Assembly (NCBI GenBank): GCA_025060105.1
Contig: JANXCS010000011.1
Location: 1 to 56,163, forward strand
Direction of reading: 5' to 3'
DNA: 56,163 nucleotides
Source of the DNA: Pseudothermotoga sp.
Lineage (GTDB): Bacteria; Thermotogota; Thermotogae; Thermotogales; DSM-5069
Part shown: positions 24,820 to 34,636 of the stretch, one piece after another
Numbering within the stretch: position 1 is the stretch's first letter
How the letters are laid out: each line of letters opens with the position of its first letter
Made by a program: the position numbers and the translations under genes
Notes under the pieces: model-generated
Told to the model about the DNA's origin: nothing
The model's database searches: none
What the model saw: the letters and a program-made list of their open reading frames with translations, nothing else

Positions 24820-25446
24820 CTGTCAATCAAGTACAGGCTCAGGGCGAAGAAGAATGAAGAATTGGTCAGCCTCGCGCAAGCGGGATTGAAAGAAGCGCTC
24901 GAGCTCATAGTGGAGCGCTATTATCCTATGGTCTGCAGGATCTGTTCAAAATACTATGCACCTTGGGCCGAATTCGAAGACATGGTTCAAAGTGCGTTGG
25001 TGGGACTCATCAAGGCAGTTTATTATTATCAACCGGACAAGAGTGGTTTCACTTCGTTCGCGTGGAGGAACGTGGAATCGGAACTGAAATCTTTTCTCAC
25101 TTTTTTGAACAGAAAGAAGAACAAACTCCTCACGGATGCGGTGAGCATGGATTTACTCGCCTCATCGGAAGATTCGGAAGAAACTGGTTATTCTTTTGAA
25201 GACACAGTCAGATCTACCGCTCGAAATGCGCTTGGAGAGATGATCATCGAACGTGTGAAAAATTTCCTGAATGAACTTGAGGCTGACATATTTCAAATGT
25301 GGCTCGACGGATTCAGTTACGAAGAGATCCAAACGACGTTGAACGTGAACTTCAAGAAGGTGGACAACACGATACAGAAAGTCAGAAGGATCGTGAAAGA
25401 GAAGATAGATCCTGCTTTGCTGAACAGCTTTTTCAGCGAAGGATGA
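24820..25446 (+). CDS. Sigma-70 family factor, SigH-like, probable CTG start
   Basis: Region 2 is clear (WAEFEDMVQSALVGLIKAVYYY, then GFTSFAWRNVESELKSFL). A region 4 helix-turn-helix lies near the C-terminus (LDGFSYEEIQTTLNVNFKKVDNTI). A TTG at 24862 gives 194 residues, but the in-frame residues just before it (KYRLRAKKNEELVSLAQAG) look like the normal N-terminus of such factors. The only start-like codon there with a ribosome site (AGAGGTTGAT) is CTG at 24820, 4 nt after the HAD stop, giving 208 residues. ATC at 24826 is an alternative. No anti-sigma gene is next to it. Confidence 0.8.
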   Translation: MSIKYRLRAKKNEELVSLAQAGLKEALELIVERYYPMVCRICSKYYAPWAEFEDMVQSALVGLIKAVYYYQPDKSGFTSFAWRNVESELKSFLTFLNRKKNKLLTDAVSMDLLASSEDSEETGYSFEDTVRSTARNALGEMIIERVKNFLNELEADIFQMWLDGFSYEEIQTTLNVNFKKVDNTIQKVRRIVKEKIDPALLNSFFSEG

Positions 25447-25902
25447 TCAACTCAATTCGAGCAATTTTTCTAACACACCGTACTCCGATAGTTCTTTGTT
25501 CAAAGCTTCTGAAGCGTTTTTCTTGTATAAGCTCACCGCTTCTGCTAAATTGTTCAAAGCCAGATCGCAAACGATCAACATCGCTAAGGTCTGTTCGTTT
25601 GGTTGCTCTTTGTTCAACAAGCTCAGCAGGACTAACCTCGCTTCTGCAAACCTTTCCAAATTGATGAGTAGCGAGGCTAAGTTCGTGTGGGCGATCGTGA
25701 AGGTGGGATCACAGTCTATGGATCTTCTGTAACATTCTATCGCTTCGGCGTACCTCTCCATGCGAGCATAGACATTCCCAAGGTTGTTCCAAACCTCTGG
25801 AGTCTGGTGAATCTTCAGACATTCCTTGTAAAGATTTTCAGCTTCTTCCAATCTGTTTTCCTTACTCGCTCGCAAGGCTTTCTCGAAGATTTCTTCGATC
25901 AT
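25447..25902 (-). CDS. TPR-repeat protein
   Basis: This 151-residue protein is built of about four tetratricopeptide repeats, seen in AENLYKECLKIHQTPEVWNN, LGNVYARMERYAEAIECYRR and ANLASLLINLERFAEARLVL. TPR proteins bind partner proteins. It overlaps the upstream gene by 4 nt and ends the long housekeeping operon. Its stop abuts the sigma-factor stop from the other strand with no gap. Confidence 0.85.
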   Translation of the reverse strand: MIEEIFEKALRASKENRLEEAENLYKECLKIHQTPEVWNNLGNVYARMERYAEAIECYRRSIDCDPTFTIAHTNLASLLINLERFAEARLVLLSLLNKEQPNEQTLAMLIVCDLALNNLAEAVSLYKKNASEALNKELSEYGVLEKLLELS

Positions 25903-27497
25903 TTTTGCAGCATACCTTTCGTGTAGTACACTGTGTCGGAGAAGATCTCTTGTGCCAGCCTCACTTCGAATTTCACGGGCACGATGTCCGATGGGATAGG
26001 CCTGGTTCTGGTGAATCTAACGTTCCACACGGGTTGGAACATTTCAAAGTTCGATTTAAAATAGCCAAAACCTCCGCTCAGAAGAACCTCTTCGTTGGGT
26101 ACATCTGGAATGAAGATGCGCACGTTCTTTCCTCTCAAGCTCACCACGTCAGTCCGCTTCAATTCTTTGGTGTCTTTCAGAACGACGGCGTAACTACCAC
26201 TACGCTTCAACGTCGGTAAAACTTTCTTGAAGGAATCTTTCTCCACGTTCGACCAAGCGACGGCTCTATGACCCAAGCTGAGTTCGAAGAAAACGGGTCC
26301 ACCACCTTCGCGCACTTGCACCATTTCTCCGATTATTGGAATTGGATCTGCAAAGATGTTTTCAACGCGTACCGATAGGACTGCTTTGTCTTGTTCGAAA
26401 CTGAGTGAATCTATCTTCACCACGAGAGGCTCTTTACCTTTGAAGGGAAAGATGTGAACACTGTGGGCTTTAAAGTCCGCCGTGATCAAGAAAGGGTAGT
26501 TGTATTCCATCGTGATGTAGTGTTCTGAAAATTTTCCAACTTCAATGAGATTGTCTTTGCTGATCAAAAAGATCGCGTTGTCTTTGAGAACGAAGGGTTC
26601 ATCGAAGACCGTCAGTTCGAAACACCAAGCACCGTACGCGGGCATTTCCAAGATCTTCTTCAAATTGAAATCTAAAAGCACAATCCTGTTTTTGAAAATG
26701 TCCAAGATCCAGATGCCTTTCAAACCGACTTCTATGTCCTGAATCGAGTAGAACTCGTCGAGATCGAAGAATTTGAGTTTTCCAGATTCGAAACAGAATA
26801 TTCTGTCCACGTCTGCCCCCCAGAGCCTTCCGAGCCGGTCGAAACCTGCCAAGATCGGCCTGATGAATCCTGAATGGATGATCTGGGTTTTTCCATTCGC
26901 TGGGTCGAAAACGGCCAGTTTGTCTTCACCTGCGATGTAGATCTGTTTGAAAGCGTGAGAGACCATACTTTCTGGCTTGAAACCGAGTTTGTAGACGGTG
27001 TATCCTGACGTACCGTACTCGATCAAGCGACCGTTGATCTTATCTGCAATATAAATGTTGCGTCCCAATGCGATAGGAGAGATCGGAGAATAAAAATACT
27101 CTACACCGTTTTTGAATCCGTCTATCCTCAACACTTCTTGCGAAAGGGTCGGTGTCGATTCAGCCAGAGGCATACTGAAGGTTTCTATTTCTTTCACGAG
27201 GGAAACTGCCTCGTCCTTGGTTGGGGCTATGACCAGTATGGTTTTCAGATCTTCCAGGGCCTTCTCTACCGCACCGATGTCTATGTCTAATTTCGAAGTG
27301 AAAAACCAGAATTCAGGGATGTCCGTGATGTAAATGAGGCCAGAGAGTGCTTTGGACATATTTTCTCTGGCGGTCAACACATCACCGCCGTACCAAGCTT
27401 CCAGCGCGCGCGCAAACAGAATCCTGGCTTCTTCTTCGTTCGTGATGGCGAAGCAAATCGATGTGAGTAACAATAAAAAGAGCAGGATCGATTTCAT
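25899..27497 (-). CDS. Exported beta-propeller-like protein with N-terminal helical repeat
   Basis: The frame is open from 27737, but I start at ATG 27495-27497. It overlaps the plsY stop (ATGA) and gives 532 residues beginning MKSILLFLLLLTSICFA, a signal peptide. Residues about 20-110 look like a short TPR-type helical pair (ARILFARALEAWYGGDVLTA). From about 135 to 360 repeated beta motifs such as GRNIYIADKINGRLIEYG and DRLGRLWGADVDRIFCFESG suggest an NHL/propeller domain. A beta-rich tail follows. I know no function. The following TPR gene and coupling suggest they act together at the envelope. Confidence 0.8.
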   Translation of the reverse strand: MKSILLFLLLLTSICFAITNEEEARILFARALEAWYGGDVLTARENMSKALSGLIYITDIPEFWFFTSKLDIDIGAVEKALEDLKTILVIAPTKDEAVSLVKEIETFSMPLAESTPTLSQEVLRIDGFKNGVEYFYSPISPIALGRNIYIADKINGRLIEYGTSGYTVYKLGFKPESMVSHAFKQIYIAGEDKLAVFDPANGKTQIIHSGFIRPILAGFDRLGRLWGADVDRIFCFESGKLKFFDLDEFYSIQDIEVGLKGIWILDIFKNRIVLLDFNLKKILEMPAYGAWCFELTVFDEPFVLKDNAIFLISKDNLIEVGKFSEHYITMEYNYPFLITADFKAHSVHIFPFKGKEPLVVKIDSLSFEQDKAVLSVRVENIFADPIPIIGEMVQVREGGGPVFFELSLGHRAVAWSNVEKDSFKKVLPTLKRSGSYAVVLKDTKELKRTDVVSLRGKNVRIFIPDVPNEEVLLSGGFGYFKSNFEMFQPVWNVRFTRTRPIPSDIVPVKFEVRLAQEIFSDTVYYTKGMLQK

Positions 27498-28093
27498 TTC
27501 TTCTTCACCATGGCGATGAGATCCGTTTTTCTCTCTTTTCCGTGCATCAACCTCTCTATGTTGTCTGAATGCCTGAGCGTTGAGAGTGTGGCCAACAAGA
27601 AGAACAGAACAGCGATGTTGCGGTCGAAGAACAAAGCGACGGCTGAAGCTAAAAACAAACTCACGATCGATGCCACAGAGACGTACTTGGTGAGGATCGT
27701 CAGTGCGAGCCAGCTTGCGAGGAAGACGAAACCGCAAACAGGACAGAGTGCGAAGAATACCCCACAGGTGCTCGCCACGCCCTTACCGCCTTTGAATTTC
27801 AAAAAGACAGGAAAGTCGTGTCCAAGAACGGCACTGATGGCTGCTATCCCGATGAATATCTTGTTGTACTGATAAATCTGGGCGAATATCAAAACGGGTA
27901 TGAACGTTTTCAGCGCGTCCAGCACCATGCAAGAAAAACCTATGACTGGCCCTGCGGCCCTCAACGCGTTGGTACCCCCAACGTTTCCACTACCGATCTT
28001 TCTGACATCCACTTTCTTCAACTTCGGTAGAAGATAGCTGAACGGGACCGCACCGCACAGATAACAAACCACCGCCGTTAGAACGTACTCCAA
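27494..28093 (-). CDS. plsY: Acyl-phosphate glycerol-3-phosphate acyltransferase
   Basis: This 199-residue membrane enzyme acylates glycerol-3-phosphate from acyl-phosphate, the first step in phospholipid synthesis. It has the motifs GSGNVGGTNALRAAG, GHDFPVFLKFKGGKGVAST and a C-terminal membrane region. I start at TTG 28091-28093, which follows GGAGGTGAAACC, rather than an upstream ATG inside the der coding end. It sits 4 nt after der. Confidence 0.94.
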   Translation of the reverse strand: MEYVLTAVVCYLCGAVPFSYLLPKLKKVDVRKIGSGNVGGTNALRAAGPVIGFSCMVLDALKTFIPVLIFAQIYQYNKIFIGIAAISAVLGHDFPVFLKFKGGKGVASTCGVFFALCPVCGFVFLASWLALTILTKYVSVASIVSLFLASAVALFFDRNIAVLFFLLATLSTLRHSDNIERLMHGKERKTDLIAMVKKK

Positions 28094-28097
28094 GGTT

Positions 28098-29405
28098 TCA
28101 CCTCCGTGGTTTGAATTCAAGAAAGATCGGTGAACCTGTGAAAGGATCTATTCTCTCTCTTATGAGCCTTTGAAACATCCTCTTCGCTTCTTCTTTGATA
28201 TCCTCTTCTCTGTTCACTGTGATCACGAACTTCGGTGGTTTGATCTTCACTTGCTTGATGGAATAAACTTTTACACTCCCAAGACTCGGTGCGAGTATGG
28301 GAAGTTGTACCAACAACCTGTTCAGTTTCGTCTGCTCGGCCTTCCTACAGTAGGAGCTGTAAGCTTCGTCTATCGCGTCGAGAAGCTGTTTCAAACCTTG
28401 CCTTTTAATGGCACTAGTGAACACAACTCTGCAAAAACTTGCGAACGGCATTTCCGCTCTGACCATGCGTTCATAATCGGACATCTTCGAATCGACCAGA
28501 TCGAATTTGTTCACGTCGATCACTAACGCTTTACCGCGATCGAGCGCGAGGCCTGCGATCCTTTTATCTTGACGTGACACACCCTCTACAGCGTCTAAGA
28601 GTAATACCACCACGTCTGCAGACTCGATCGTGTCTATGGCGCGTTTGACACTGAAATATTCCAAGCTCTTCTTCTCGATTCTGCTCTTTCGTCTCAAACC
28701 TGCCGTGTCTATGAACATGTACTTTTTTCCGTCTATTTCTACCAGTTCGTCCACTGGATCTCTGGTGGTTCCTGGGATCGGGGTGACATTGACGCGATCT
28801 TCACCGAGAATTGCGTTGAAGATGGAAGATTTCCCCACATTCGGTTTACCAACGATGGCGATGGAAGGATAGGTCGCATCTTTTTGAATTTGGTCTAGAG
28901 GAACATTCATTTGTTTCAAAGTGTCCACGATCTTGTCGAGTAGTTGATCCACATTCAAACCATGTTGAGCGGAGACCATTACGAAATCATCGAAACCTAG
29001 TTTGAAAATGTCTGGCAGATTTTCCTGAACGATTTTCATGTTCTCAGTTTTGTTGACGACCAGTATGACCTTTTTTCCCAACTTTCTCAACACCTGGGCC
29101 ACGTACTCGTCCTCTGAAGTGATGCCACCTCTCGCATCGACGACGAACAACACTAGATCGGCTTCCTCAAAAGCTTTCAACGCTCTTTCCTTCATTGATT
29201 GAAGCATCCCATCGTCGGTTTTTTCGTACACACCGCATGTATCGTACAGCAAGAAAGCAGCGTCACCATAGACCACGGTACCTTTGAGGGTGTCTCTGGT
29301 GACGCCTTCTTCTTTTTCGGTGATCGCTTTCCTTCTACCTATGAGTCTGTTGAAGAGGGTCGATTTACCCACGTTCGTTTTTCCCGCGATGACCACCTTG
29401 GCCAT
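28098..29405 (-). CDS. der: GTPase Der (EngA)
   Basis: This 435-residue ribosome-assembly GTPase has two G domains in tandem. The first has GKTNVGKST (about 7-15) and NKTE; the second has GKPNVGKSS (about 186-194) and NKFD (about 301-304). A KH-like domain fills the C-terminus (IKPPKFVITVNREEDI). Der acts in late 50S subunit maturation. It lies 3 nt after rpsA. Confidence 0.96.
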   Translation of the reverse strand: MAKVVIAGKTNVGKSTLFNRLIGRRKAITEKEEGVTRDTLKGTVVYGDAAFLLYDTCGVYEKTDDGMLQSMKERALKAFEEADLVLFVVDARGGITSEDEYVAQVLRKLGKKVILVVNKTENMKIVQENLPDIFKLGFDDFVMVSAQHGLNVDQLLDKIVDTLKQMNVPLDQIQKDATYPSIAIVGKPNVGKSSIFNAILGEDRVNVTPIPGTTRDPVDELVEIDGKKYMFIDTAGLRRKSRIEKKSLEYFSVKRAIDTIESADVVVLLLDAVEGVSRQDKRIAGLALDRGKALVIDVNKFDLVDSKMSDYERMVRAEMPFASFCRVVFTSAIKRQGLKQLLDAIDEAYSSYCRKAEQTKLNRLLVQLPILAPSLGSVKVYSIKQVKIKPPKFVITVNREEDIKEEAKRMFQRLIRERIDPFTGSPIFLEFKPRR

Positions 29406-29408
29406 GGT

Positions 29409-31016
29409 TCATTTCTTCAAAAGATCTCCCAGAGTCTTTTGAGAACCTCCCATCTTCTTTTTGTATTCTTCATAATCTCTCATTTCTTCCAACTTTTTTT
29501 GACTCACGAGGATCTTTCTGCGTTCTGGTATCAATCTGAGTACGAGCACTTCTATTTCGGCCCCCTCCTTGAGCTCCTCAGATGCGTGGGTGGATGGCAT
29601 GAACGCTTCAACTTGGTACTGTTTCAATTCCAACACGTAGCCTGAGTTCAATTTTGCCCTGACTTTCGCCACCACGGCACCGCCTTCCTTGACGCTCTCG
29701 ACGATCTTTTCCCAAGGATCCGGCATCGTTTGCTTTACGCTGAGTCTCATCTTTCTGTTTTGAGCATCTATCGATAGGATCTTCACTTTTATTCTCTGTT
29801 TTTCTCTGAACAGCTCGGTCGGATCGTTCACTTTATTCCAAGCCAACTCCGATTTTGGTACCAAACCGGTCACACCATCTTCGATTTCGACTATCAATCC
29901 TGTCGGTAGAACTTTGAGCACAACTCCGTTCACAATGTCGCCTTCTCTGTAGCGTTCGGTGATACCATCCCAAGGGTCGCCCTGTGCCCTCTTGTAGCTG
30001 AGAGCGAGTCTGTGTTTTTCTGGATCGATCTCTATCACCTCAGCTTGAATGAGTTGGCCTGGTTTGAAGAATTTCTTCAGATCGACCTTCTTGTTACCCC
30101 AGAAGATCTCGGAGATGTGTATCAAACCGTCCAAGCCAGGCTCGAGGTTCACAAAGACACCGAAAGGTGCGATATTCTTCACAGTCCCTTGAACGATCGT
30201 GCCGACTTTGTACTTTTCGACCGCCATCTGCCAAGGATCCGGTTCGAGCGCTTTGAGGCTGACCTCGATCGAGCGCTGATTGGGATCCAGTTTTGTGATC
30301 TTGACTTTGATGGTCTCTCCTTCTTTGAGCGCATCGTATATGGAAACGGAAGGATCATGGGAAACTTCCTCGCGTGGTAGTGTGGCCGTGAGTGGACCTA
30401 TCTTCACTGTGGCACCGGAAGCCTTCACCCGTTCCACCTTCACTTCGACGATGTCACCCACAGTGTGTGAACTGAAGAACGATTGGATTTGCCGCTCGAC
30501 CAATGCCTTACGAGACACAACGATCCTGCCACGTCTACCAGGTACATAGTCGATCACCAGAAATTCGTGTTCTCCCTGGGGCAGTTCGGCTTCTCGCCTG
30601 AGTAAAGATTCGGAACCCGGCAAGAACGCGTCGAACACGTTGAACAATCGAACTATGTAACCACCAGACACTTGCTGAACGAAATATCCCTTCACTGGTG
30701 TACCAGATTCCTTTGCCTCTCTCAACAGCTTTTCTGCACTCCTTCTGTAAGGCCTCAATTCGGAGAGCATGGCATAGCCTTCCTCGTCGTTTATCTTGAG
30801 TATTTGTACCCTGATCTTTTCACCGACTCTGTAGCTTGAAGGTTCTCTCACAAGCTCCGATGGCTGGATTCTGCCTTCCTGCTTACCTCCAAAATCGACG
30901 GACAGACCCTCGGCCGGATCGACCGCCGTGACCACAGCTTCCACCACTTGCCCTGGACCAAGTTCGGCGAAATCCAGATATCTCTCAAAATCATTCATAC
31001 TCGTGTTCTCCTTCAT
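29409..31016 (-). CDS. rpsA: Ribosomal protein S1 family protein
   Basis: This 535-residue protein has six S1-type RNA-binding repeats, starting near PGQVVEAVVTAVDPAEGLSV and including KNIAPFGVFVNLEPGLDGLI and LKVLPTGLIVEIEDGVTGLV. It binds mRNA on the 30S subunit. The start could be ATG 31016 behind GGGAGGTAGAT or ATG 30998 behind AAGGAG; I list the longer form. Either way it overlaps the ispH end. The ispH-rpsA pairing is shared with many Gram-positive bacteria and Thermotogae. Confidence 0.92.
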   Translation of the reverse strand: MKENTSMNDFERYLDFAELGPGQVVEAVVTAVDPAEGLSVDFGGKQEGRIQPSELVREPSSYRVGEKIRVQILKINDEEGYAMLSELRPYRRSAEKLLREAKESGTPVKGYFVQQVSGGYIVRLFNVFDAFLPGSESLLRREAELPQGEHEFLVIDYVPGRRGRIVVSRKALVERQIQSFFSSHTVGDIVEVKVERVKASGATVKIGPLTATLPREEVSHDPSVSIYDALKEGETIKVKITKLDPNQRSIEVSLKALEPDPWQMAVEKYKVGTIVQGTVKNIAPFGVFVNLEPGLDGLIHISEIFWGNKKVDLKKFFKPGQLIQAEVIEIDPEKHRLALSYKRAQGDPWDGITERYREGDIVNGVVLKVLPTGLIVEIEDGVTGLVPKSELAWNKVNDPTELFREKQRIKVKILSIDAQNRKMRLSVKQTMPDPWEKIVESVKEGGAVVAKVRAKLNSGYVLELKQYQVEAFMPSTHASEELKEGAEIEVLVLRLIPERRKILVSQKKLEEMRDYEEYKKKMGGSQKTLGDLLKK

Positions 31017-31851
31017 ACAATCTACCTCCCAGTTGGATTTTCTCAACGACCGTTTTCACGTCCTCTAAAGGTGTGGACGTACCGGCCGTCACACCGATCT
31101 TTTTGAAATTTTTGAAATCGATGTCGATAATCTCAGAAGCACTCTCGACGTGCAAAACCTTCGTCATTTTGGAGGCGATTTTCGCTAACTTCTTGGTGTT
31201 CGAACTGTTTTTTCCTCCAACGACGACGATCAAATCACATTCCCTCGCCATATTTCTGACCTCGATTTCACGTTTATGGGTGATCTCACAGACAGTGTTC
31301 AAAAGTAAAAACTCCCTTGGTTCAGATGATTTGAGTAATTCTGCACCAAAGTCGAGAAAATCTTCCAACGACATGGTAGTTTGCGAAAGCACGCACACTC
31401 TATCTTTCAAAGGGATAGCGGTTTCAGTAACGATGGCATCTTCTACATATCCTTTCAGTGCCTTCATCTCATCGTGGTTTTCATCGCCGAAGACGACCAC
31501 AACGTAACTTTCTTCCTTCGCCCGCTTGGCTTTATCGAACAGTTTTAGAACGATCGGACAAGTCGCATCTATCACTCTCTTGAAATTTTTTTCAAGTTCG
31601 TTCAGAACTTTCGGAGCCACGCCGTGGGCTCTCACGATGAGAACAGAATCTTTCGCATCCTTTGGGACAGGTTCGTTCTCGCGAAAGATCTTCAGCCCTT
31701 GACGTTTCAATCTTTCAACCACGTTCTTGTTGTGTACGATCTCACCGAGAGTGTACACACTGCGCTCGGTCTTCAAACATTCCTGTACGATCTCGAGTGC
31801 TCGTTCTACACCGAAGCAAAAGCCAATGTTTTCAGCAACGCACAGCTTCAT
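30991..31851 (-). CDS. ispH: 4-hydroxy-3-methylbut-2-enyl diphosphate reductase
   Basis: This 286-residue iron-sulfur enzyme makes IPP and DMAPP in the last step of the MEP pathway. The three cluster Cys are in IGFCFGVERA, DATCPIV and NTVCEITHKRE, and the catalytic Glu is in DENHDEMKALKG. It overlaps cmk by 20 nt and rpsA by 26 nt, so cmk-ispH-rpsA are tightly coupled. Confidence 0.95.
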   Translation of the reverse strand: MKLCVAENIGFCFGVERALEIVQECLKTERSVYTLGEIVHNKNVVERLKRQGLKIFRENEPVPKDAKDSVLIVRAHGVAPKVLNELEKNFKRVIDATCPIVLKLFDKAKRAKEESYVVVVFGDENHDEMKALKGYVEDAIVTETAIPLKDRVCVLSQTTMSLEDFLDFGAELLKSSEPREFLLLNTVCEITHKREIEVRNMARECDLIVVVGGKNSSNTKKLAKIASKMTKVLHVESASEIIDIDFKNFKKIGVTAGTSTPLEDVKTVVEKIQLGGRLYEGEHEYE

Positions 31852-32506
31852 CTGTTTTCCTCCTGTTCACTACCTCCAAAGCTTCCTCGAGCACCTGCGC
31901 TATACTCTTACAAGTCGTGTCGATGATCACAGCATCCTCAGCGGGTCTCAGTGGGGCAAGATCTCTGGAAGAATCCCTCTGATCGCGTTCTTCTATTTGC
32001 TTGGCCACTTCTTCGAAGGAAAGTTCGATTCCTTTTTGTTTGAGTTCTTTGAGCCTCCGTTTGACTCTCTCTTCGAACGAAGCTGTGAGGAATATCTTCA
32101 CTTGCGCGTGCGGCAGAACCACGGTACCTATATCCCTACCCTCAACGACGAAGTTTCCCTTTTCGCAGATTTTCCTCTGAAGCTGGGTCAATTTGTTCCT
32201 GACTTCCGGTAAGGTGGCGAAACTCGAAGCGAGCTGACCAGCCTTCGCGGATCTGATGTCCTCTTCTTGGACCTTCTTTCCGTTGAGGTAGATTTGGCCA
32301 TCGATGTATTCTATTTCTATACTCTCGAGTACATCGTGAAGGTCATCTCCGGGCTTGAAACCTTTCGAATGCAAATAGATCGACACGGCACGATACATAG
32401 CTCCAGTGTCTAGATGGTTGAATCCAAGCTTTTCTGCTAAAAGTCTTGCTATCGTAGACTTTCCAGAACCTGCAGGACCATCTATAGCGATCAGAAAACT
32501 CCCCAA
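31832..32506 (-). CDS. cmk: Cytidylate kinase
   Basis: This 224-residue kinase phosphorylates CMP and dCMP. Walker A is IDGPAGSGKSTIARLLA, followed by the CMP-binding HLDTGAMYRAV and VVEGRDIGTVVLP. The lid region is EQRDQRDSSRDLAPL. I start at TTG 32506, 9 nt after GGAGG, which places it one nucleotide past the STAS stop; an upstream extension runs into the STAS gene. Confidence 0.94.
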   Translation of the reverse strand: MGSFLIAIDGPAGSGKSTIARLLAEKLGFNHLDTGAMYRAVSIYLHSKGFKPGDDLHDVLESIEIEYIDGQIYLNGKKVQEEDIRSAKAGQLASSFATLPEVRNKLTQLQRKICEKGNFVVEGRDIGTVVLPHAQVKIFLTASFEERVKRRLKELKQKGIELSFEEVAKQIEERDQRDSSRDLAPLRPAEDAVIIDTTCKSIAQVLEEALEVVNRRKTDEAVRC

Positions 32507-32507
32507 C

Positions 32508-32840
32508 TCAAGCTTCCTCCAAAACGTCAACGATCTTGAAAACTTTGTCCAAACGAGTCATTTCAAAGATTCTCTTGACGTTCTGTCTGAGTCCCATCAA
32601 GATCAGTTCTTTTCCAAGGTTCCTCGTGTCCTTGAGCACGGCCACCATGGCACCCAAACCAGCACTGTCCACGTATGGAACGTTTGACATGTCTATCACG
32701 ATCTTACTTGCCTTTGAACCGTCCATCTTCTCCTTTATCAGCTTTTTGATCTCTGCAGAGTGGTACGCGTCGAAATCACCGTTGATTCTGCACAACAGCT
32801 TGTCGGAATGCTCTTCAAACTTAACGTTCGCTTCGATCAT
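32508..32840 (-). CDS. STAS-domain anti-sigma factor antagonist
   Basis: This 110-residue single-domain protein has the STAS core [25 protein letters not shown], with the Ser of DSAG as the usual phosphorylation site. Such proteins bind an anti-sigma kinase when unphosphorylated and free a sigma factor. No kinase or phosphatase lies beside it. It overlaps both aspS (4 nt) and, by one base, nearly touches cmk. In Thermotogae this place in the operon seems to be shared, though I recall it only loosely. Confidence 0.88.
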   Translation of the reverse strand: MIEANVKFEEHSDKLLCRINGDFDAYHSAEIKKLIKEKMDGSKASKIVIDMSNVPYVDSAGLGAMVAVLKDTRNLGKELILMGLRQNVKRIFEMTRLDKVFKIVDVLEEA

Positions 32841-34588
32841 GTACCATTCCCTCCAGTTATTTTTATTTTCAACTCCCTGAGTTGCCTCTCACTCACTACG
32901 TCTGGTGCACCCGTCAATGGGCACACACCGCTCGCAGTCTTTGGGAAGGCTATCACGTCTCTAATCGACGGGACATTACAGATTATAGCAACCAAACGGT
33001 CCAAACCGAGCGCGATGCCACCGTGAGGAGGCGCACCGTACTGGAAGGCTTCCAAAAGAAAACCGAACTTGATTCTGATTTCTTCTTCCGTCAACTGCAT
33101 GAGCCTGAAAATCTCTCTCTGTAAACTCCTATCGTGTATCCTTATGCTTCCAGAACCGATCTCATAACCGTTGATGACCAGATCGTAAGATTGTGCCCTT
33201 ATCTTGGAGAGATCTTCATCTTTGTATTTTGATAGATCTTCCAAGTTCGGCATCGTGAAAGGATGATGTTGAGCGACGAATCTGCCTTCTTCCTCACTGT
33301 ATTCGAACATCGGAAAGTCCAAGACCCAGAACACGTCGAAACCAACTTTCAGATGAGAAAGATGACCATCGCCGATGGTCTTTCTCAGCTCGCCCAGTGC
33401 CACGTTCACTTCACTCAACTTTCCAGCGACCATCAAACAGACATCGCCTTGGTTCATTGAGGTTTGTTTTGCGACTTCCCCATAGATGTCTTTCAAATGC
33501 TTCAGGGCGCTACCTTTAATTTCGTCCTCCAAGGCGAACCACAGAATACCACCTGGTCCATTCTTCTTGACGATCGCTTCAAACTCTTCGGCGATTTTTC
33601 TACTCATCTTGGAGGCGAAATTCTTAACCACGAAGCCTTTGACGACACCCCCAGTGTCGATGATGTTTCTCACGATGTTGTAATCGGTTCTTTTGAAAAC
33701 TTCGGTCACATCGAAGAACTGCATACCGATCCTTCTGTCTGGTTTATCTGAACCGTAAGTGTTCATGCAATGATCGTAGCTCAATCTATCGAAATTCTCA
33801 GGTAATTCAACGTTCAAAACCTGTTTGAAGACGTGGCGGACCAAACCCTCAACCGTTTGTAACACGTCTTCTCTGGTCACAAAAGACATCTCTATGTCTA
33901 TCTGGGTGAATTCAGGTTGTCTGTCTGCTCTGAGATCTTCGTCCCTGAAACATCGAACGATCTGAAAGTATCGATCTAATCCTCCCACCATGAGCAACTG
34001 CTTGAACAGCTGTGGAGACTGGGGGAGTGCGTAGAAAGTACCTGGCTTGAGTCTCGAGGGTACCAGAAAATCTCTCGCACCTTCGGGGGTACTCTTGGTC
34101 AAGAAAGGTGTTTCCACTTCGACGAAACCTTGCGAACTTAAATACTGTCTCACCGCTTGAGCCACTTTGTGTCTGGTGATGATCCTGTCCATCATTTCTT
34201 TCCTTCTCAAGTCTATGTAACGGTATTTGAGCCTCACTTCTTCGCTGGGCAAGGTCGTTTCTCCGGGATAGAATGGAAGTTCTTTTTCGGGTGAGGAAAG
34301 AATCTCTATGCGTTCGGCGATCAACTCTATCTCTCCCGTGGGAAGTTCTCTGTTCACGGTATCTTCAGGTCGAGCCTTCACTGTGCCTTCCACACGCACT
34401 ACGGCTTCTCTTTTCAGCTCCACATCGAAATCTTTCGAAAGCACAACTTGTGTCTGACCGTATCTGTCCCTGAGCATGATGAACTTCACCCCACCCAGGT
34501 CTCTAACCCTGTCCACCCACCCAGAGAGCACCACCTTTTTGCCCACATCACTGAGTCTGAGTTCTCCACACGTGTGTGTCCTCAGCAT
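32837..34588 (-). CDS. aspS: Aspartyl-tRNA synthetase, bacterial type
   Basis: This 583-residue class II synthetase has an N-terminal OB-fold anticodon-binding domain ([20 protein letters not shown]). Motif 2 is seen in [18 protein letters not shown], the bacterial GAD insertion lies at about 300-410, and motif 3 is [13 protein letters not shown]. It charges tRNA-Asp. It is first in the nine-gene minus-strand operon that runs to 25447, and its ATG follows GGGAGGTTGATTT. Confidence 0.96.
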   Translation of the reverse strand: MLRTHTCGELRLSDVGKKVVLSGWVDRVRDLGGVKFIMLRDRYGQTQVVLSKDFDVELKREAVVRVEGTVKARPEDTVNRELPTGEIELIAERIEILSSPEKELPFYPGETTLPSEEVRLKYRYIDLRRKEMMDRIITRHKVAQAVRQYLSSQGFVEVETPFLTKSTPEGARDFLVPSRLKPGTFYALPQSPQLFKQLLMVGGLDRYFQIVRCFRDEDLRADRQPEFTQIDIEMSFVTREDVLQTVEGLVRHVFKQVLNVELPENFDRLSYDHCMNTYGSDKPDRRIGMQFFDVTEVFKRTDYNIVRNIIDTGGVVKGFVVKNFASKMSRKIAEEFEAIVKKNGPGGILWFALEDEIKGSALKHLKDIYGEVAKQTSMNQGDVCLMVAGKLSEVNVALGELRKTIGDGHLSHLKVGFDVFWVLDFPMFEYSEEEGRFVAQHHPFTMPNLEDLSKYKDEDLSKIRAQSYDLVINGYEIGSGSIRIHDRSLQREIFRLMQLTEEEIRIKFGFLLEAFQYGAPPHGGIALGLDRLVAIICNVPSIRDVIAFPKTASGVCPLTGAPDVVSERQLRELKIKITGGNGT

Positions 34589-34636
34589 AAATCAACCTCC
34601 CAGTATTGCCTCTTAGAAAAATAATACAGCAAAGTC

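Noticed and set aside
27498-27737. Upstream extension of the propeller-like protein
   Set aside because: It overlaps plsY; ATG 27497 begins a signal peptide and overlaps the plsY stop.
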